From assembly GCA_964413265.1 (NCBI GenBank), contig CAYPRX010000037.1:62001-126000 (forward strand): a stretch of DNA of 64,000 nucleotides, in the 5' to 3' direction. Numbering within the stretch: position 1 is the stretch's first letter; every line of letters begins with the position of its first letter. Source of the stretch: CAVYGN01 sp964413265 (GTDB lineage: Bacteria; Spirochaetota; Brevinematia; Brevinematales; JAOACQ01). Shown here in pieces: positions 18,285 through 27,428 of this stretch. Position numbers and translations under genes: made by a program. A model generated the notes under the pieces. It saw only the letters and a list, made by a program, of their open reading frames with translations. It was not told where the DNA came from and made no database searches.

Positions 18285-19241
18285 GTGTTAAAAATTGGTG
18301 TTGCCGGTGCAGGACATATGGGAAGGTATCATATAAACATTCTGCCTACAGTATCCGGAATCGAATTTTCATCGATTTGCGATATCGACCAGGATCTAGT
18401 AAAAAATCTTTCAAGGGAATACAATGTCAGGGGTTATACCGAGTATGATAAATTTTTATCCTCGGTTGATGCAGTAATCATCGCTGTTCCGACATTTCTT
18501 CATTACAGATTCGCCAGCAAGGCCCTGGAGTCGGGCAAACATGTCTTACTTGAGAAGCCTATGACGAAAACTGTTTATTTCGCAGAAAAACTTATCAAGC
18601 TAGCTGATAGCAAAAATCTTGTGCTGCAGGTTGGGCATGTTGAGAGATTCAATGCAGCAGTACAGGAGTTGAAAAATATCGTGGACCGGCCATTCCTCAT
18701 ACAGGCCCAGAGAATGGGGCCGAAAAGCAGGATCAAGGATATAGGCGTAGTTCTCGATCTTATGATTCATGATATCGACATAGTTTTATCGCTGGCAGGG
18801 TCAAAACCGGTAAGTATATCGGCATACGGCAGGAAAATTTACACCGGCTTCGAGGATATAGCCAGTGCCACCATTTATTTTGAAAATGGTGTGATAGCCA
18901 TTATCACGGCAAGCAGGGTATCTGCAAATAAATCCAGGACCCTCTCAATCTCACAGGAAGGATCGTATATCCACCTTGATTATGCTACTCAGGATATTAC
19001 TGTGATCCGCCAGCCGCTTACCGATTATGTCGTATTAAAGGAAGAATTAAAATACAGGCAGGAAAGCCTTGTCGAGCATGTGGCTGTATACAAGGAGAAT
19101 GCCCTGAAGCTGGAACAGATACATTTTATCGAATGTATCAAAGACGGGAAAGAGCCAATCCGCGATGCAGATGCGGATATAAGCACCCTGAAGATCGCTA
19201 AGGAGATAACAGATAAAATATACTCGGGATGGAAACGTTAG
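18285..19241 (+). CDS. Gfo/Idh/MocA oxidoreductase, GnnA-like (UDP-GlcNAc 3-dehydrogenase type)
   Basis: A 318-residue NAD(P)-dependent sugar dehydrogenase. The Rossmann loop is GVAGAGHMGRYH (5-16). LLEKPMTK carries the catalytic Lys, and VGHVERFNAAV is typical of GnnA-like enzymes that oxidise UDP-GlcNAc at C3 toward a diamino sugar in lipid A. That assignment is inference from motifs only, and the partner aminotransferase (GnnB) is not in the window. It starts at GTG behind AGAGAGG. It converges on fliY, overlapping by four bases. Confidence 0.75.
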   Translation: MLKIGVAGAGHMGRYHINILPTVSGIEFSSICDIDQDLVKNLSREYNVRGYTEYDKFLSSVDAVIIAVPTFLHYRFASKALESGKHVLLEKPMTKTVYFAEKLIKLADSKNLVLQVGHVERFNAAVQELKNIVDRPFLIQAQRMGPKSRIKDIGVVLDLMIHDIDIVLSLAGSKPVSISAYGRKIYTGFEDIASATIYFENGVIAIITASRVSANKSRTLSISQEGSYIHLDYATQDITVIRQPLTDYVVLKEELKYRQESLVEHVAVYKENALKLEQIHFIECIKDGKEPIRDADADISTLKIAKEITDKIYSGWKR

Positions 19242-20314
19242 AATTTAGTTTCGCCTGAGCTTTCGAAGATCCTCTCCATCGGTGTTACGATCTTTGTCAC
19301 ACGGACAGCGAAGTTTTCATCTATAACGACCACTTCACCCTGTGCGATGAGCTTATCATTTACAAGTATGTCGACCGGTTCGCCGGCCAGTTTATCCAGT
19401 TCAATAATTGATCCTTCGCCTAGTCCAAGTATCTCCTTTATTGTCATTTTAGTGCGTCCGAGCTCAACAGTTACACGCATGGGAACATCGAGAAGGAGGG
19501 CGATATTGCCCATGGCCTCGCTTGCCATGCCAACCTGGAGGGGTTCGAAACCTACCGACTTGATTGGAATACCAGTCTGTGTCGGTCCGACGCCGCCTCC
19601 GAATGGGGCAGCCATACTCGTCTTATTTAAAGCATAAGCCCCTGCAATGCTTCTTGCCATCGGCAGGGAAAGGAAAGCGTAAAACTTTGCCGTCCCTTTG
19701 TCCTGGACATTAAATACATAATTCAGCCTTGTGAAGTATTGTCCGCCGGAAGTGCTTATCGCTGAAGCGTCCTGGAGAAGGTCTATAGCAGGTGTTCCGG
19801 GTGAAACAGGTTTGGCTAATTTATCCGAAAGTATATTGACAAGAGCGCCTGTTGTTTGTGAAATTACTTCCCCGAAGGTGTTTTTAACCAGGTCTGTGAT
19901 CTCTGCATTGTCTTCCTGGCCTATAAGTATGTTTGTTATCAGAAGAACGCCTTTTTCCGGCACAACATATACCAGCTCTCCGGTAATTCCGCCACTTAAG
20001 GTTACCTTGGCCTGTATGACCTTTCCCTTAATGTCTTTTTTCAGGGCTTCCAGAGATCCCGTGTCTATAAACGGAGAAGAAAAAGTGGTATTAATGCCGG
20101 TCAATGTCGATAATGCTGTTGCCTGCGCCTGTCCGATCTCTTTGAGCAATTCGTTAAGGTTTGATTTATCAACATCGGAAAGAGCCTCAACCTGGGTCGC
20201 CTTACCGCCGGTAAATCCTGATACAGGGGCGGTACCCAGGTTTTCCGTCATCATTTCATCTGTACCCTGCAATAATGCATCAATTTCATCTTGAGAAAGA
20301 GTTCCATCGCTCAT
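19238..20314 (-). CDS. fliY: Flagellar motor switch protein FliY (CheC-FliN fusion)
   Basis: A 358-residue C-ring component. The N-terminal LSQDEIDALL segment (6-15) is shared with FliM and is the likely CheY-P binding region. A CheC-like middle (about 50-250) is followed by a FliN/SpoA domain (about 270-350). The usual CheC phosphatase pattern has Glu then Asn three residues on. Here the first motif reads EIGQ and the second EVIS, so both Asn residues are missing, and phosphatase activity is doubtful. AAAGGAGG precedes the ATG. It is the third gene of fliL-fliM-fliY. Confidence 0.9.
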   Translation of the reverse strand: MSDGTLSQDEIDALLQGTDEMMTENLGTAPVSGFTGGKATQVEALSDVDKSNLNELLKEIGQAQATALSTLTGINTTFSSPFIDTGSLEALKKDIKGKVIQAKVTLSGGITGELVYVVPEKGVLLITNILIGQEDNAEITDLVKNTFGEVISQTTGALVNILSDKLAKPVSPGTPAIDLLQDASAISTSGGQYFTRLNYVFNVQDKGTAKFYAFLSLPMARSIAGAYALNKTSMAAPFGGGVGPTQTGIPIKSVGFEPLQVGMASEAMGNIALLLDVPMRVTVELGRTKMTIKEILGLGEGSIIELDKLAGEPVDILVNDKLIAQGEVVVIDENFAVRVTKIVTPMERIFESSGETKF

Positions 20315-20400
20315 CTGATGCCTCCTTTATGGGATTGACCCATCTTTTTATCGGCAAAAATTAAACATTTTTAACCTGCAAAGAGGAATTTTAAGTAAAT

Positions 20401-21462
20401 TTATTCTTCCTCTTTCATAAGAATATCCTGCAGCATATCTTCTGTGATCGTTGAGAGCACTTCGCTTATCTGTATAGCCCTCTTTTTGCTGACCACTCCG
20501 GGTTTACCCCTGAACTTGACTCCATCTCCTATAATGACTTCGACCTTTGATTTTGTTGAGTCCTTCAGGCGTATAACATCCCCGAGCTGAATAGCTGCGA
20601 TTTCATTAAAATTTAAAAAAGTTTCGCTGAGCTTAACTACAACGTCTATTGGGATATCCGCTATCTGGTCCTTGATCAGCGAAAGATTCTCGGTTGTTAT
20701 ACCTCGTTTGATGCTTGAATACCAGTACTGGGCGGATAATTTCGATATAATTGGCTCGATCGTCATATATGGAATACAGAAATTCATCATACCCTCGACA
20801 TCGCCTATCTTTGTATCGAATGTTGTAAGAACAACCATATTGCTTGGCGGGACGATACCGGCAAACTGCGGATTTGTTTCAATATTGCCAAGCCTTGGCC
20901 TGAGATCGATCACATTTGACCATGATTCACGCAGGTTGCCAAGGAGCCTGACTATAATGCCTTCTATGACTGAAAGCTCTATATCGGTTAATTCCCTGTT
21001 AGTTTTCAGAGATTCACCCTTACCGCCGAACAGTCTGTCTATGATAGCAAATGTAATACTCGGATCGAGTTCGACCACAGAACTGCCCTTTAAGGGGTCC
21101 ATATTAATAAGACCCAGTGTTGTGGGAGAAGGGATTGACCTTGTAAATTCCTCGTAGGTAAGCTGATCTACTGATACGACATGCACATGAACAAGGGTCC
21201 TAAGCTGCGCTGAAAGCGAGGTTGTTGTGAGCCTTGCAAACGTTTCATGCATCATCTGAAGGGTACGGATCTGGTCCTTGGAAAACTTGTCGGGCCTGCG
21301 GAAATCGTAAACTTTCAGCCTTTTCTTCTCACGCTTGGGGCCTGCTACAGTGCCTCTTCCGCCCACGCCGCCGGCATGTGCAGTTTCTGTGGGGATGCTC
21401 TCCCCGCTTGATACTGCAGTTAAAAGCGCATCTATTTCATCCTGGGACAGGATTTCTGTCAT
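20401..21462 (-). CDS. fliM: Flagellar motor switch protein FliM
   Basis: A 353-residue C-ring protein. It has the N-terminal CheY-P binding peptide (LSQDEIDALL), a middle domain (about 45-230) and a C-terminal SpoA domain (about 255-330). It links the rotor and the switch and binds phospho-CheY. The ATG at 21462 gives the usual MTEILSQDEID start with GGGAG at nine bases; an ATG six bases upstream is possible. It lies eight to fourteen bases after fliL and 86 bases before fliY. Confidence 0.95.
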   Translation of the reverse strand: MTEILSQDEIDALLTAVSSGESIPTETAHAGGVGGRGTVAGPKREKKRLKVYDFRRPDKFSKDQIRTLQMMHETFARLTTTSLSAQLRTLVHVHVVSVDQLTYEEFTRSIPSPTTLGLINMDPLKGSSVVELDPSITFAIIDRLFGGKGESLKTNRELTDIELSVIEGIIVRLLGNLRESWSNVIDLRPRLGNIETNPQFAGIVPPSNMVVLTTFDTKIGDVEGMMNFCIPYMTIEPIISKLSAQYWYSSIKRGITTENLSLIKDQIADIPIDVVVKLSETFLNFNEIAAIQLGDVIRLKDSTKSKVEVIIGDGVKFRGKPGVVSKKRAIQISEVLSTITEDMLQDILMKEEE

Positions 21463-21475
21463 AAACATCCACTCC

Positions 21476-22018
21476 CTATGAAATTATAAATTGATCGTAA
21501 TAAATATCAACGATAACACCCGTTGTAAGGACATTATTTATTTCCTTCTTTATCTCTTCCTTGAGTCCTTCTTTTGCTGATTCGGCGTCTAAATCCTGTT
21601 TTTCTTTTGAGTTTAAAATACTCATTATAATATCTCTGATCTGCTGAGTTCTTTCGGTAAGTTCAACAGCCAGTTTCTTGTTCTCTCCGTCGTATGCCAG
21701 CCCCAGCTTTACCCTCATAAAATGGGGCTCGTCCTTATCAGCAGTATTTACACGGAAATCATCCATAGGAAACACCTGATAGGGTGCTGGTTTCGGGGCC
21801 AGGGCAACTGTCTTATAAATTTCTTCCTGGTTTTTCGATTTCGTTGAAAGAATAAGAACATAAGCCAGTATTGTTGATATCACTACCGCTATAATGACAG
21901 GTATCAGATTGGACAAAAGCCACTCTATCAATTTTCCAATAGAAAAACCCGCTTTGGGCTGCTGCCCTTCCGGTGGCTGTTCTCCTGTTTCAACTTGGAT
22001 TTCTTCAGGCTCTCCCAT
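21476..22018 (-). CDS. fliL: Flagellar basal body-associated protein FliL
   Basis: A 180-residue single-pass inner-membrane protein. A Pro/Gln-rich cytoplasmic tail (1-33) is followed by a transmembrane helix (about 35-57). The periplasmic domain follows (FPMDDFRVNTADKDEPHFMRVKLGLAYD), ending in VDIYYDQFIIS. FliL surrounds stator units and supports torque. GAGGAG lies upstream of the ATG. It is the first gene of the local fliLMY set; motA and motB, which often precede it, are not present. murB lies upstream instead. Confidence 0.9.
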   Translation of the reverse strand: MGEPEEIQVETGEQPPEGQQPKAGFSIGKLIEWLLSNLIPVIIAVVISTILAYVLILSTKSKNQEEIYKTVALAPKPAPYQVFPMDDFRVNTADKDEPHFMRVKLGLAYDGENKKLAVELTERTQQIRDIIMSILNSKEKQDLDAESAKEGLKEEIKKEINNVLTTGVIVDIYYDQFIIS

Positions 22019-22166
22019 GCATAACTCCTCTAATTTTTTTTAAAGTTAATATAAATATCGGAATTGAAGAGATGTGCTTGATTTATTCTAACACCTTTTT
22101 ATAATTTTAATCAAAAAAAATTAAAATTGCAAAAATAATAATCACAGGGATAAAGTGCCTTATAAA

Positions 22167-23177
22167 TCAGGATGAAATTATCACTTCCCTTTCAGGCATA
22201 ATTCCGCAGTACTTATATATCCTCTCCGAGATAGTTTCAATAAGATAAATAACATCACCTGCTTTAGCCCTGTTTTTATTAATGATGATATTCCCATGGT
22301 AAGGGGAAATCATCGCTCCGCCCTTTGACATTCCTTTTAAACCCAGTCTATCTATTACAGAGCCTGTAGGTTCCCCTAAGGCCCGGTTGTTCTTGAAGAC
22401 GGAACCGCAGGACGGGTAATCGAAATGCCTTTTTTCCTTCCTGTCATTTTCGATCATATTAAAATAGGGAAAATATCTCCTATCTGTAATATGCCTGGCT
22501 GCTGTATGGAAAAATCTGTAGAAATTTTTAAGATTGGAGAACCTAACGGATTCTCTTTTCATCTTTTCGAATATCTTTCTTATAAGAGCAACGTTCCTCT
22601 CGCTGGACTCCGGAATCTCGATTTCAATCCCCAGGATTATCCAGTTTTTGGATTGAAAAATCGATTTTTTATATTCAAAACAGCATTCCCCTGGTTGTAA
22701 ATACATTAATTCCCATGGCTTTTCACCGCCCCGGGAATATGATATCCTCGATAATATCATGGACATTTCGCTGTCATAGCACCTGGCGTTCATATAAACA
22801 CCTGCCCCGATGGTTCCCGGCAGAAGATGGGTAAATGAGAGCCCCTCTCTTTGAGTAAGAGCTCCGCAAAGTGCCAGGAATGACATAGGCACTCCTCCGG
22901 AAAGAAACAGTCTGTTTTTTTCGGCTCTCATTTCAAAAAGATTTTTCAGGGTAATATATAAACGCCCTTTTTCTGGAAAATCAGGGAAGATGATATTAGC
23001 TCCCAGACCAAAAAGACTGTAAGCTATAGAATTTCTTGCTGCTTGTTCCAGTAGATAGAAGAGTTCTTCGTTTGACGATGGAGCGGCGAAATAATCAGCC
23101 ATTCCGCCGATTCCATAAGAGGAATGTTCCGAAAGCTTCACGCCCCTACTTGTCAAGGATTCTAAAGATAAAGGCAT
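22167..23177 (-). CDS. murB: UDP-N-acetylenolpyruvoylglucosamine reductase
   Basis: A 336-residue FAD enzyme of peptidoglycan synthesis that reduces UDP-GlcNAc-enolpyruvate to UDP-MurNAc. FAD-domain motifs are YGIGGMADYF and GLGANIIF, followed by LPGTIGAGVYMNARCY. The C-terminal CGSVFKNN and LGLKGMSKGGAMIS segments match the type of MurB with a truncated substrate-domain loop. The last acidic region (about residue 310) carries the expected Glu in YLIETISERIY. It is monocistronic in appearance, 149 bases before fliL. Confidence 0.9.
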   Translation of the reverse strand: MPLSLESLTSRGVKLSEHSSYGIGGMADYFAAPSSNEELFYLLEQAARNSIAYSLFGLGANIIFPDFPEKGRLYITLKNLFEMRAEKNRLFLSGGVPMSFLALCGALTQREGLSFTHLLPGTIGAGVYMNARCYDSEMSMILSRISYSRGGEKPWELMYLQPGECCFEYKKSIFQSKNWIILGIEIEIPESSERNVALIRKIFEKMKRESVRFSNLKNFYRFFHTAARHITDRRYFPYFNMIENDRKEKRHFDYPSCGSVFKNNRALGEPTGSVIDRLGLKGMSKGGAMISPYHGNIIINKNRAKAGDVIYLIETISERIYKYCGIMPEREVIISS

Positions 23178-23264
23178 GACTTTACCCCCCTATATATTAG
23201 CATAAATTTAATCACTTGTCTATTCAATATCCCCTTTTTTACGAGCAGGTAATTGCAATACACT

Positions 23265-23293
23265 TTGATTAATCACAGCTAAAATATTATAAT
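23265..23293 (+). promoter_or_regulatory. Sigma70-type promoter for the glycosyltransferase gene
   Basis: TTGATT at 23265-23270, a 17-base spacer, then TATAAT at 23288-23293. The start codon at 23316 follows after a short leader with AAGG. Confidence 0.65.
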
Positions 23294-23315
23294 AATGTTA
23301 ATAAGGTAAAATTCA

Positions 23316-24449
23316 ATGAAGCTTGCTTTGATATCAGGCTCCTGGCCCCCGGCTGTATGCGGTGTTGCTGATGGCATTTCCATTTATACTCGTTTCCTGC
23401 TGGAGGATGAAGCTCATAGTGCGGTTATAATCACAAGTAAGGGATATAATTCGAGTTATGAAAAGGAACCCAGACTGAGGGTGCTCGATATCGTCTTGAA
23501 ATGGAAATTAAATGCTTTTGGAAAAATCCTGAAAGCGCTTATTTCTGAAAAACCCGATATTGTACACATCGAATATCCAACGAAAGAATACGGTAGGAAT
23601 ATATTCATTAATTTACTGCCAGTTCTTTTAAGACTTCGCGGGTATAAAGTTGTGATTACCCTCCATGAATACTCATTCAATTTAACGTGGAAGGGAAGGG
23701 TCAGGCTTTGCTTATCAATATTCGGCGCGCACGCTGTTCTTGTCTCTGATCCCGCCTATATAAGGGATATAAGAAAGGTCTTCAAAAGGAAAAGGCTTGA
23801 TGTTATTCCGATAGCCCCAAATATACCGGCTTCAAATCTCGATATCAAAGAGAGAGAAGAATTAAGAGGCAGTGTAGCCCCTCTGCAGGGGACGATTATC
23901 CTTGGTTATTTCGGTTTTATCAATGCAAATAAGATTATTATCCCTGTATTAATGGCAGTGAAAGAACTTCGTGACACGTATGGGAAGAACATCATTTTCC
24001 TTCTTATAGGGGATATATTCGAACGAGATCCGTCAAATCCTCTGGTAAGAGAACTCAAATTTGAAATAATAAGACTTGGTATTGAAAAAAACTGCTTCAT
24101 AACAGGATATATTTCGGATAAGAAAACGGCAGATTATCTGTCCATACTTGATTATGCTGTACTCCTTTATAAAAGCGGGATCTCTCCCCGAAATGCAACT
24201 TTCATGGCGGCGGCGGCTCAGGGTATTAAGATAATAACTACCTTAAACCCTTCATATAAGCCTGATTATGAAAATATATTTCTGATCGGAAGCGAAGAAA
24301 GCATGGCCGGAAAGATCATTTCAATTGTTATGGAACACAGCGACGGAGGAAGGACTGAAATACGGCCTGACAATCAGTATTACAGAACCAGATGGGGAGC
24401 GTTTGTTAAAAAACACCTTGAGGTTTACTATTCACTTCTCGACAGGTAG
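23316..24449 (+). CDS. Glycosyltransferase, GT-B fold (GT4-like)
   Basis: A 377-residue protein. The N-terminal Gly-rich start (SGSWPPAVCGVADGISIYTR) is typical of GT4 acceptor domains. The second domain includes LGYFGFINANK and a late AVLLYKSGISPRNATFMAAAAQG segment, in place of the usual Glu-x7-Glu motif. It probably transfers a sugar from a nucleotide donor to an envelope glycan or lipid. Donor and acceptor are unknown. It converges on the GT39-like pair, with four bases between stop codons. Confidence 0.75.
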   Translation: MKLALISGSWPPAVCGVADGISIYTRFLLEDEAHSAVIITSKGYNSSYEKEPRLRVLDIVLKWKLNAFGKILKALISEKPDIVHIEYPTKEYGRNIFINLLPVLLRLRGYKVVITLHEYSFNLTWKGRVRLCLSIFGAHAVLVSDPAYIRDIRKVFKRKRLDVIPIAPNIPASNLDIKEREELRGSVAPLQGTIILGYFGFINANKIIIPVLMAVKELRDTYGKNIIFLLIGDIFERDPSNPLVRELKFEIIRLGIEKNCFITGYISDKKTADYLSILDYAVLLYKSGISPRNATFMAAAAQGIKIITTLNPSYKPDYENIFLIGSEESMAGKIISIVMEHSDGGRTEIRPDNQYYRTRWGAFVKKHLEVYYSLLDR

Positions 24450-24453
24450 ATCT

Positions 24454-25854
24454 TCACCGCTTATGAAGCAGGAATATATCGTAATTTTCACCGTTCACTG
24501 TAAAGTTAGTAACAGGTTTAGCTGTATAATGGGTCTTTAGATATGCCTTGTATTCTCTATGGCCTCCGCTTGAATTATCATTGTTCCTGTACGAATCGTC
24601 TTCAATATTGTAAAAATTAATAGAGTTCGTGTCGAATGAATGAGTGTAAGTAGAGGCATAGAAATCCCTTCCTATAAAAGCAAACCATTCATCGGGACTT
24701 CCAAGAACGGCGAGTCTGTCATTGGGAACATAAGACTTAAGTAAAAATATCTTTTTATTGAAATCGAAACTTCGGTTGTGAAGCATAGCGTATCCATAAT
24801 TCAACGACACTATGAAGAAAAGGACTATAGGAGCCGCCCTGCGCCATTTCGTTCCTTCAAGGCAGAAAAAAGACAAAAACAGGAAAGAGACATAAAAATA
24901 AAGTGTATAATGATAATTATCGCGGTGATTGATAAAATTAACCAGGATTGAAAGAAGAAGCAAATAAACAATGAAGGGATAATCTTTCCAGCCCTTTCTT
25001 ATGAGAAAGGCAACAAGACAAACCAGGAAGAAAATGAACACGAATATATGAAGCCGTGCGATAAAATGGAAGAAATAATCTTCAAGGACAGAGTAAGACC
25101 GGGAATTGGAAGCAATTTTTATGCTTTTATAAATTTCATCCAGGTAAGGGAAGTGAAGAACCAGGAAATAAGCTGTTCCACAAGCCAGACCCGCTATGAA
25201 TAATGCCGGAAGTAAAAGAAAATTTTTTGAGAAATGAGAAAGAAAGTCATGATTTGAAATAAGGTAAGCCACAATAAAAATGAGGGCAAAAAGCCCCATC
25301 GGATGGTTTTCGAATGCTACCATGACCGATAAACCGGAAAGGAACGGTTTTTTATAAAGGAAAAGCATAAATGATAACGACACTAAAAAAAAGGTCAGGC
25401 TTTCCGGCCGTGCCAGATTAGCCTCCCTGAAAAATGGATCGCACCAGAGAATCATAAGAGCGAATAGAACAGCGTTGTATAGCTGAAAATTCAATTTCCT
25501 GGCTATTAAATACCACATTGCAGCTGCCGCAGCCATGAGGAATGAGGAAATCCAGTGGGCGTTCCCCTTTGTCCAGCCAGTTATATTAAGTAAAAAAGAG
25601 TAAATATACGCCTGCGTCATACCAAAAAAATGCGGGCTCGCCAGTCCTCCCCCGAATGTAGCTTCGGGAGGAATATGCCTGACAAGCAGATTGTAAAAAA
25701 AGGAAAGTGTCCATGCATCGTCCACATCTTCCCTCATGAAGCGGAGGTGAAGAAGAACATATGCTGAAAGGACTGCAAAACTTAAGAGGAAAATCAGGAT
25801 AATATCCTGATTGATCCTTTTTCCTGTGCTCATTGATTTGCCGTTTTCATTCAT
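24454..25854 (-). CDS. Polytopic membrane protein, GT39-like glycosyltransferase
   Basis: A 466-residue membrane protein with about ten hydrophobic helices and a soluble C-terminal domain (about 390-466). The first periplasmic loop has an acidic pair (REDVDDAW), as in GT39/ArnT-like enzymes that use polyprenyl-phosphate sugars. The motif fits but identity is weak, so the function is inferred. It follows its neighbour by four bases and shares its layout, suggesting an operon of two related membrane transferases. Confidence 0.65.
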   Translation of the reverse strand: MNENGKSMSTGKRINQDIILIFLLSFAVLSAYVLLHLRFMREDVDDAWTLSFFYNLLVRHIPPEATFGGGLASPHFFGMTQAYIYSFLLNITGWTKGNAHWISSFLMAAAAAMWYLIARKLNFQLYNAVLFALMILWCDPFFREANLARPESLTFFLVSLSFMLFLYKKPFLSGLSVMVAFENHPMGLFALIFIVAYLISNHDFLSHFSKNFLLLPALFIAGLACGTAYFLVLHFPYLDEIYKSIKIASNSRSYSVLEDYFFHFIARLHIFVFIFFLVCLVAFLIRKGWKDYPFIVYLLLLSILVNFINHRDNYHYTLYFYVSFLFLSFFCLEGTKWRRAAPIVLFFIVSLNYGYAMLHNRSFDFNKKIFLLKSYVPNDRLAVLGSPDEWFAFIGRDFYASTYTHSFDTNSINFYNIEDDSYRNNDNSSGGHREYKAYLKTHYTAKPVTNFTVNGENYDIFLLHKR

Positions 25855-25858
25855 AAAG

Positions 25859-27349
25859 TTATCTCCCGCTCACTCTGTAAAGCCCCATCAGGTCGTCACC
25901 ATAAATCCTTACCATAGTCCCATTGTTGGTAAGGTTCACCTTTTTGTCTATGATGTACCTCAATACAGCTCCGGGTTTTTCATTCCATGCCCTGTGAAGT
26001 ATATCCCTTGCGGTATGTTCATAAAAGAATTTTTCATATTCGGTTCTTATATCGAATGGCCTTCCGTTGGCGTCATCAAGCAAAGCGTTTATATACCCGT
26101 ACTGCCTGGGCAGGCTGAAGGGGCTGATGACATTTACAAAATAATAAAGAGACAGAATCGAGCCCGCCGTAATGAAAAGAGCTGATGCGGCTGTTTTAAG
26201 ATTGTTGAGTTTGCCCGTTGTCTGGCTGATTCGTCTGAATAGCAGAAGCATCGGGAAAAACGAGAAAGAATAAGCGGGATAATAATAATGTGTCGGGTAG
26301 GATGGTATGCCGAAGACGGTAAAGGCGAAAACAAGCCCTCCAAGAACAAGAAAGTAAAATTTTAAAACCTCCTTATCCAGTCTGTTTAAGTCCCTTTCCT
26401 TAAAGAGAGCCCATACACAATATATAAACGCTGATGTCGTTAAAACAAGGCTGATTATATAAACAGCGGTCAAAGGCCATAATGCATACCATGGGAGGGT
26501 TGCCAGGAAGCGCAGACCGTCGGAAATGTACCCGCTGATCATAAAATCCAGGCTCGGGAAAAGCAGAAGATATGATAAGACCGGAAATGAAGGTCCAGTG
26601 CCTTCTCTCATTGATAGAATGGCAAGGGTATTGTGAAAATGATTCCCTATTTCAGTGAAAAGGTAGGGAAGGTAAATCAGGACGGCCCCGATCGTGCCGA
26701 GCCAGAAATATGAGCTGTTCCTGCCCCTGTAAAAAAAGATAAAATAAACGGCTAATATCAGGGGAAGATAAAAGAAGGCCGTGAAATGAACCTGGGACAT
26801 CAGTGCGCTGAGGGGAAGTAGCAGAAATAAAAGCAAGGGGTCATCCCTGCCAGAAAAGATCTCAATAAGAATCGAGGCGAGGATCAGGCTGAGCATTACT
26901 GCATAATATGGATTCCACATGCCTGATTCCATCAGCATCATTCTTGGACTGAAAAGTAAAAGCGATGCCAGCAGGAGCATAACGGAGGTTCCGTAGTGCC
27001 TGCTTATTGTAAAAAGAAAAAATGCTGCCGAGCATATCATCAGTACGGCTGAGTATATGAAAAAACCTACTGGTTGACTGAAAAGAAGAGCAGGGATTGA
27101 AAGTAAAAGGTAGTATCCTCCACCTGGAATATAGGCGCCGCGTCCGGCAAGGGAAGGACCCATTACGGGTATCGCCATATGTGAATAAATGACCCTAGCA
27201 TCGAGAATATGGTTTACGTCATCGAGCATGAGATAATTATTGAACCATGTATACGACCTTGTTGCGGCAATGGCGGCGATTAAAAATAGAAACAGGAAAA
27301 ATTCCTTTTTCAGGATGAACTTTTTAAGTGCCATTATCTGCTCTATCAT
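25859..27349 (-). CDS. Polytopic membrane protein, GT39-like glycosyltransferase
   Basis: A 496-residue membrane protein with about eleven transmembrane segments. The first loop carries MLDDVNHILDAR, an acidic pair in the place where GT39/PMT-type enzymes keep their catalytic residue. A short soluble tail closes the protein (about 430-496). AAAGGGG stands six bases before the ATG. It is the first gene of the pair with the 466-residue protein downstream. Together with the neighbouring GT4-like gene this forms a small glycan-assembly locus, by inference. Confidence 0.65.
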   Translation of the reverse strand: MIEQIMALKKFILKKEFFLFLFLIAAIAATRSYTWFNNYLMLDDVNHILDARVIYSHMAIPVMGPSLAGRGAYIPGGGYYLLLSIPALLFSQPVGFFIYSAVLMICSAAFFLFTISRHYGTSVMLLLASLLLFSPRMMLMESGMWNPYYAVMLSLILASILIEIFSGRDDPLLLFLLLPLSALMSQVHFTAFFYLPLILAVYFIFFYRGRNSSYFWLGTIGAVLIYLPYLFTEIGNHFHNTLAILSMREGTGPSFPVLSYLLLFPSLDFMISGYISDGLRFLATLPWYALWPLTAVYIISLVLTTSAFIYCVWALFKERDLNRLDKEVLKFYFLVLGGLVFAFTVFGIPSYPTHYYYPAYSFSFFPMLLLFRRISQTTGKLNNLKTAASALFITAGSILSLYYFVNVISPFSLPRQYGYINALLDDANGRPFDIRTEYEKFFYEHTARDILHRAWNEKPGAVLRYIIDKKVNLTNNGTMVRIYGDDLMGLYRVSGR

Positions 27350-27428
27350 CGAAAACCCCTTTGAAAAGGTCTATAATGTAACATGCGGGAAGAAAAAAAA
27401 CAAGCCCTGTTTTTATCTTGGTCGATCT

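Noticed and set aside
20672..21157. Open frame antisense to fliM, 161 codons
   Set aside because: fliM is certain on the other strand; this frame has no family match.
22103..22128. AT-only inverted repeat AATTTTAA/TTAAAATT between murB and fliL
   Set aside because: It has no G-C pairs and no T run following on the murB strand, so it is not a convincing terminator.
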